DNA from: JAHJQQ01 sp041739295
GTDB taxonomy: Bacteria > Pseudomonadota > Gammaproteobacteria > Thiohalobacterales > Thiohalobacteraceae
Direction of reading: 5' to 3'
Length of the DNA: 9,622 nucleotides
Assembly (NCBI GenBank): GCA_041739295.1
Contig: JBGSOE010000244.1
Location: 1 to 9,622 of the forward strand
A model generated the notes under the pieces. The model had not been told where the DNA came from and ran no database searches. It was given only the letters and a program-made list of their open reading frames with translations. Below are positions 7,114 to 9,622 of the stretch, one piece after another. Positions within the stretch are counted from its first letter, which is position 1, and the number at the start of each line of letters is the position of its first letter. The translations under genes were made by a program, and so were the position numbers.

Positions 7114-8121
7114 ATGACACAGGCTACAACAAAGACACTGGCTGCCACCCTGTTGCCAGTGCTTCCTGATAATCTTGAAGCTGGGCGGCGGATACTCAAG
7201 GGCATGCTGCGTTCGCTGGCTATACCGCTGCTGGCTTTCGCCATGTTTCTGGTGGTGTAGAACACGCTTGCGGCACGCGTCGAAACCTCACTTGGACAGA
7301 TGCCTGGTCCGGCGCAAGTCTGGTCACAGGCAATGGTCCTCGTCGATGAGCACTATGCCGAACGTGACAAAAAGACTGTGTTTTATGCCCGTCAGGAAGA
7401 ACGCAATGCCGAGAAATTGGCCGCGGACCCTACTGCCGAAGTAAAGATTCGCCCTTATACGGGCAAGCCGACCTTCTTCGATCAGATTCTCACCAGTCTG
7501 ATTACCGTTGCCACCGGTTTTCTGCTGGCGTCGCTGATTGCCATTCCTGTCGGCATCATCTGTGGGTTGAGCAAGACGCTGTACAGCGCCTTGAATCCCC
7601 TGATACAGATCTTCAAGCCGGTATCACCACTGGCCTGGCTGCCGATTGTCACCATGGTGGTCAGTGCGGTCTATGTCAGTGACAACCCGTTTTTCGCCAA
7701 ATCATTTGTGACCTCGGCCATCACCGTCACGCTCTGCTGTCTGTGGCCGACCATCATCAACACCACCGTCGGCGTCGCCACCATCGACAAGGATCTGCTC
7801 AATGTCAGCCGCGTGCTGCGGTTGGGTTGGATGACACAGGTCGTGAAGATTGTGTTGCCAGCGTCAATACCCATGATGTTCGCGGGCCTGAGGTTATCAC
7901 TTGGTATCGGCTGGATGGTGCTGATCGCGGCGGAGATGCTGGCGCAGAACCCCGGACTCGGCAAGTTCGTCTGGGATGAATTCCAGAACGGCAGTTCCAA
8001 CTCGCTCGGCCGCATCATGGTTGCAGTATTTGTAATCGGCTTCCTCGGATTCCTGTTGGACAGACTGATGTTGCTGTTACAGCGCCGCGTATCCTGGGAC
8101 AAGACGGCGGATATCCGCTAA
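7114..8121 (+). pseudogene. nrtB: nitrate ABC transporter permease NrtB, interrupted by in-frame TAG
   Basis: Seen: from ATG 7114, preceded by AGGAG at 7103-7107, the frame is open except for TAG at codon 49 (7258-7260), then continues intact to TAA at 8119-8121. Total length would be 335 residues, normal for NrtB. Helix 1 (about 34-50) contains the stop. After it come ETSLGQMPGPAQVW, further membrane helices, and the EAA-type cytoplasmic loop near KIVLPASIPMMFAGLRL that contacts the ATPase. Family helices often have Trp near this point, so a TGG-to-TAG change is a simple explanation (inference). The next ATG in frame is 7300 (codon 63); a restart there would give 273 residues without helix 1, but only weak GGA at 7292-7294 precedes it. 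There is no frame decay elsewhere. Possible states: recent nonsense mutation, restart, readthrough, or sequencing error. Confidence 0.85.
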
Positions 8122-8144
8122 TCACTGCCGGAGGAAATAATATT

Positions 8145-9044
8145 ATGAGTGAACAACATTTACTTCTGTCGCAGGTCTCGATCGAGTTTCCGACTGACAA
8201 AGGGCCGTTCAAGGCCTTGGATACCGTCAATCTTGAAATAGCCAAAGGTGAATTTGTTTCACTGATCGGTCATTCCGGCTGCGGCAAGTCGACAGTACTC
8301 AATATCGTCGCGGGTCTCTATCAGGCCACCACGGGCGGCGTGATCCTGGACGGGAAGGAAGTGACCGAGCCGGGGCCGGAGCGTGCTGTCGTATTCCAGA
8401 ACCATTCATTGCTGCCCTGGCTCACCGCTTACGAAAATGTCGAACTGGCGGTCAAGCAGGTATTTAAAAGAAGCAAGAGCAAGGCCGAGATGCGCGAGTG
8501 GATAGAACATAATCTTGAGCTGGTACACATGACCCATGCCAAGGACAAATTGCCCTCTGAAATCTCCGGTGGCATGAAACAGCGCGTCGGTATCGCCCGT
8601 GCACTGGCTATGCAACCCAAGGTGCTGCTGATGGATGAGCCCTTCGGTGCACTGGATGCGTTGACGCGCGCCCATCTGCAGGATTCGGTGATGGAGATTC
8701 ACGCCAGCCTTGGCAACACCGTCATCATGATCACACATGATGTAGATGAAGCCGTGCTGCTTTCCGATCGCATCGTGATGATGACCAACGGACCTGCCGC
8801 GACCATTGGCCAGATCCTGGATGTGAAACTGCCGCGCCCGCGCAACCGCGTCGAGATGGCCGACAACCTCGACTACAATCACTGCCGCGCCGAGGTGCTC
8901 AAGTTCCTGTATGCGCGTCATCAGCACTCAGAAAAGGAAAGCGCGGCCGACGCAGAGGCCAATGCCGAAGATGCGCAGGCGGCACCGGATACGCCCAGCG
9001 CGGAAATAACGCCTTTTCCGAAGCGAGGGCCTAAAGTGGCCTGA
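8145..9044 (+). CDS. nrtD: nitrate ABC transporter ATP-binding protein (NrtD-like)
   Basis: Seen: 299 residues with all ABC ATPase motifs: Walker A GHSGCGKST (43-50 region), Q-loop Q85, signature SGGMKQR (141-147), Walker B LLMDEP (161-166), D-loop GALD and switch His198. VVFQNHSLLPWLTAYENV is characteristic of the NrtC/NrtD and TauB/SsuB nitrate-sulfonate group. It hydrolyses ATP on the cytoplasmic side to drive uptake by NrtA/NrtB. There is no binding-protein-like C-terminal domain as in cyanobacterial NrtC, so it is NrtD-like; many annotations would use nrtC or nasD. A Glu/Ala-rich tail (about 262-290) ending in FPKRGPKVA is an extra, poorly conserved-looking extension. GGAGG at 8130-8134 lies 10 nt before ATG 8145, and the gene follows nrtB by 23 nt. 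Confidence 0.9.
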   Translation: MSEQHLLLSQVSIEFPTDKGPFKALDTVNLEIAKGEFVSLIGHSGCGKSTVLNIVAGLYQATTGGVILDGKEVTEPGPERAVVFQNHSLLPWLTAYENVELAVKQVFKRSKSKAEMREWIEHNLELVHMTHAKDKLPSEISGGMKQRVGIARALAMQPKVLLMDEPFGALDALTRAHLQDSVMEIHASLGNTVIMITHDVDEAVLLSDRIVMMTNGPAATIGQILDVKLPRPRNRVEMADNLDYNHCRAEVLKFLYARHQHSEKESAADAEANAEDAQAAPDTPSAEITPFPKRGPKVA

Positions 9045-9078
9045 ATCGCTACCACCACTGACCGGCGCGGGGCCTGCA

Positions 9079-9107
9079 TAAGCGACCCCTGACAGGAATG
9101 GCGCTTA
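9079..9107 (+). other. hairpin downstream of nrtD
   Basis: TAAGCG (9079-9084) plus CC pairs with GG plus CGCTTA (9102-9107), with one bulged A. No T-run follows, so it is more a 3' stabilising stem than a terminator. It contains CCCCTGACAGGA (9086-9097), repeated at 9261-9272. Confidence 0.4.
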
Positions 9108-9130
9108 CCTAAGCACAAAACCAAAAGAGA

Positions 9131-9213
9131 TGGCCACGGAATCCGCGGAAGAGCACGGAAATAACCATAGAAAAAGGCATTTTTTCAGTGTGCTTCCGTG
9201 GATTCCGTGGCTA
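9131..9213. repeat. inverted-repeat element, CCACGGAA family, copy 2
   Basis: The left arm GCCACGGAATCCGCGGAAG (from 9133) pairs with the right arm CTTCCGTGGATTCCGTGGC (ending 9211). The centre carries GAAAAA (9170-9175) paired with TTTTTC (9181-9186). The outer arm shares GCCACGGAATC with the copy at 4951, but the centres are unrelated. No coding potential. Confidence 0.75.
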
Positions 9214-9269
9214 GATGTTACGCTGCCAGGCCACCCGAGAGGCTAAGTAAGTCCCATTCGCCCCTGACA

Positions 9270-9300
9270 GGATGTGCGCAATGCCATCCGGTTTTTTTTT
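9270..9300 (+). terminator. probable intrinsic terminator after the nrt operon
   Basis: GGATG (9270-9274) and GC (9276-9277) pair with GC (9283-9284, as G-C partners) and CATCC (9285-9289). This makes seven pairs with one bulged T and a GCAAT loop. GG and then nine T (9292-9300) follow. It lies about 225 bp past the nrtD stop and is the only T-tract hairpin after the operon. Confidence 0.6.
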
Positions 9301-9413
9301 ACATGGCCTCGATATTCTGGTTAATACCGGTATGTATATGGTGTCGGACGAGGATTTGGGTTGAATTCTGGATCGTAGTTGAACGGGGTTCGAACTTCAG
9401 CGAGTTCTCATTT

Positions 9414-9440
9414 GTCGTTCCGGTGAAGGCCGGAATCCAC
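9414..9440. repeat. short palindromic repeat (TTCCGG..CCGGAATCCA type)
   Basis: TTCCGG (9418-9423) and CCGGAA (9430-9435) flank a 6-base loop, followed by TCCAC. It resembles the common 'GTCATTCCCGCGAAGGCGGGAATCCA' dispersed repeat of proteobacteria. Its translation (VVPVKAGIH) is a frequent source of false small ORFs. Confidence 0.6.
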
Positions 9441-9485
9441 CAAATTTATGCTTATTGATCATTACCTATTGGGATAACACAAACT

Positions 9486-9584
9486 CCCCTCTCCCTAACC
9501 CTCTCCCCGCAAGCGGGGAGAGGTGATAACCCGGGGGAGGATAAACCCTCTACCGCCGGGGCGGGAGAGGGTTGGGGAGAGGGT
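9486..9584. repeat. long CCCTCTCCC/GGGAGAGGG palindromic repeat
   Basis: The outer arms CCCTCTCCCTAACCCTCTCC (from 9487) and GGGAGAGGGTTGGGGAGAGG (from 9563) are near-perfect inverted repeats. A perfect inner hairpin of 11 pairs with an AA loop lies at 9500-9523. This matches the well-known 'CCCTCTCCCTAACCCTCTCCCGC' dispersed repeat of gammaproteobacteria. Confidence 0.75.
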
Positions 9585-9622
9585 GGCGAAGTTCTCAAGT
9601 CGAGCATATCTATGTCATGCCA

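Larger units (their letters stand above)
9045..9622. other. non-coding stretch after the nrt operon
   Basis: Apart from the hairpins and repeats listed separately, no gene is supported here. The only open frames are short, overlap repeat arms, and lack a ribosome binding site. The final 35 bases hold nothing recognisable. Confidence 0.6.

Noticed and set aside
9380..9400. GGTTCGAAC resembling a tRNA T-loop
   Set aside because: No acceptor, D or anticodon arms can be placed around it.
9198..9458. 86-codon open frame after the nrt operon
   Set aside because: It begins inside a repeat arm, crosses the terminator T-run and ends in a dispersed repeat whose translation is a known false signal. 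It has no ribosome binding site.
9486..9584. Possible CRISPR array from regular GC-rich repeats
   Set aside because: The repeats are inverted arms of one palindromic element, not direct repeats with unique spacers.

Overview
The window reads as a chromosomal segment of a gammaproteobacterium, plausibly a chemolithotroph or other respiratory generalist. This is inferred from protein style (Tat-exported NrtA, many c-type cytochromes, a single-domain globin), moderate-to-high GC, a sigma-54/NtrC-type promoter and several families of dispersed palindromic intergenic repeats typical of that class. The species cannot be named from the sequence. All recognised genes are on the + strand.

Region 1 (4-4805) is a tight five-gene run, probably one operon whose promoter lies left of the window. 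(i) A three-part oxidoreductase: a NirB/NasC-like FAD/NAD(P) domain, a BFD-like [2Fe-2S] domain and a five-helix membrane domain with two His pairs spaced for two b hemes. (ii) A membrane-anchored cytochrome with eleven c-heme sites (ten CXXCH, one CX4CH). (iii) A monoheme DUF3365/Tll0287-like lipoprotein. (iv) A cytochrome c5-like lipoprotein. (v) A Vgb-type single-domain globin. Together they look like an electron path across the inner membrane from cytoplasmic NAD(P)H to periplasmic haem proteins, or the reverse. The terminal substrate is not visible; the globin and the adjacent nitrate transporter point weakly to nitrogen oxides.

Region 2 (4806-5641) has no gene. It holds two palindromic repeat elements, an intrinsic terminator, and then a regulatory region for nrtA: an NtrC-like dyad (5394-5410) about 100 bp upstream of a near-consensus sigma-54 promoter (5475-5490). 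This predicts nitrogen-limitation control of the transporter.

Region 3 (5642-9044) is a nitrate/nitrite-type ABC importer: Tat-exported binding protein NrtA, an intercistronic hairpin, permease NrtB and ATPase NrtD. NrtB is broken by an in-frame TAG at codon 49 (7258-7260), although the rest of its frame is intact. It could be a fresh nonsense mutation, a restart at 7300, readthrough, or a sequence error.

Region 4 (9045-9622) has no convincing gene. It carries a second copy of the CCACGGAA-type inverted repeat also found at 4951, a terminator-like hairpin with nine T, a short palindrome, and a long pyrimidine/purine-rich palindromic repeat.
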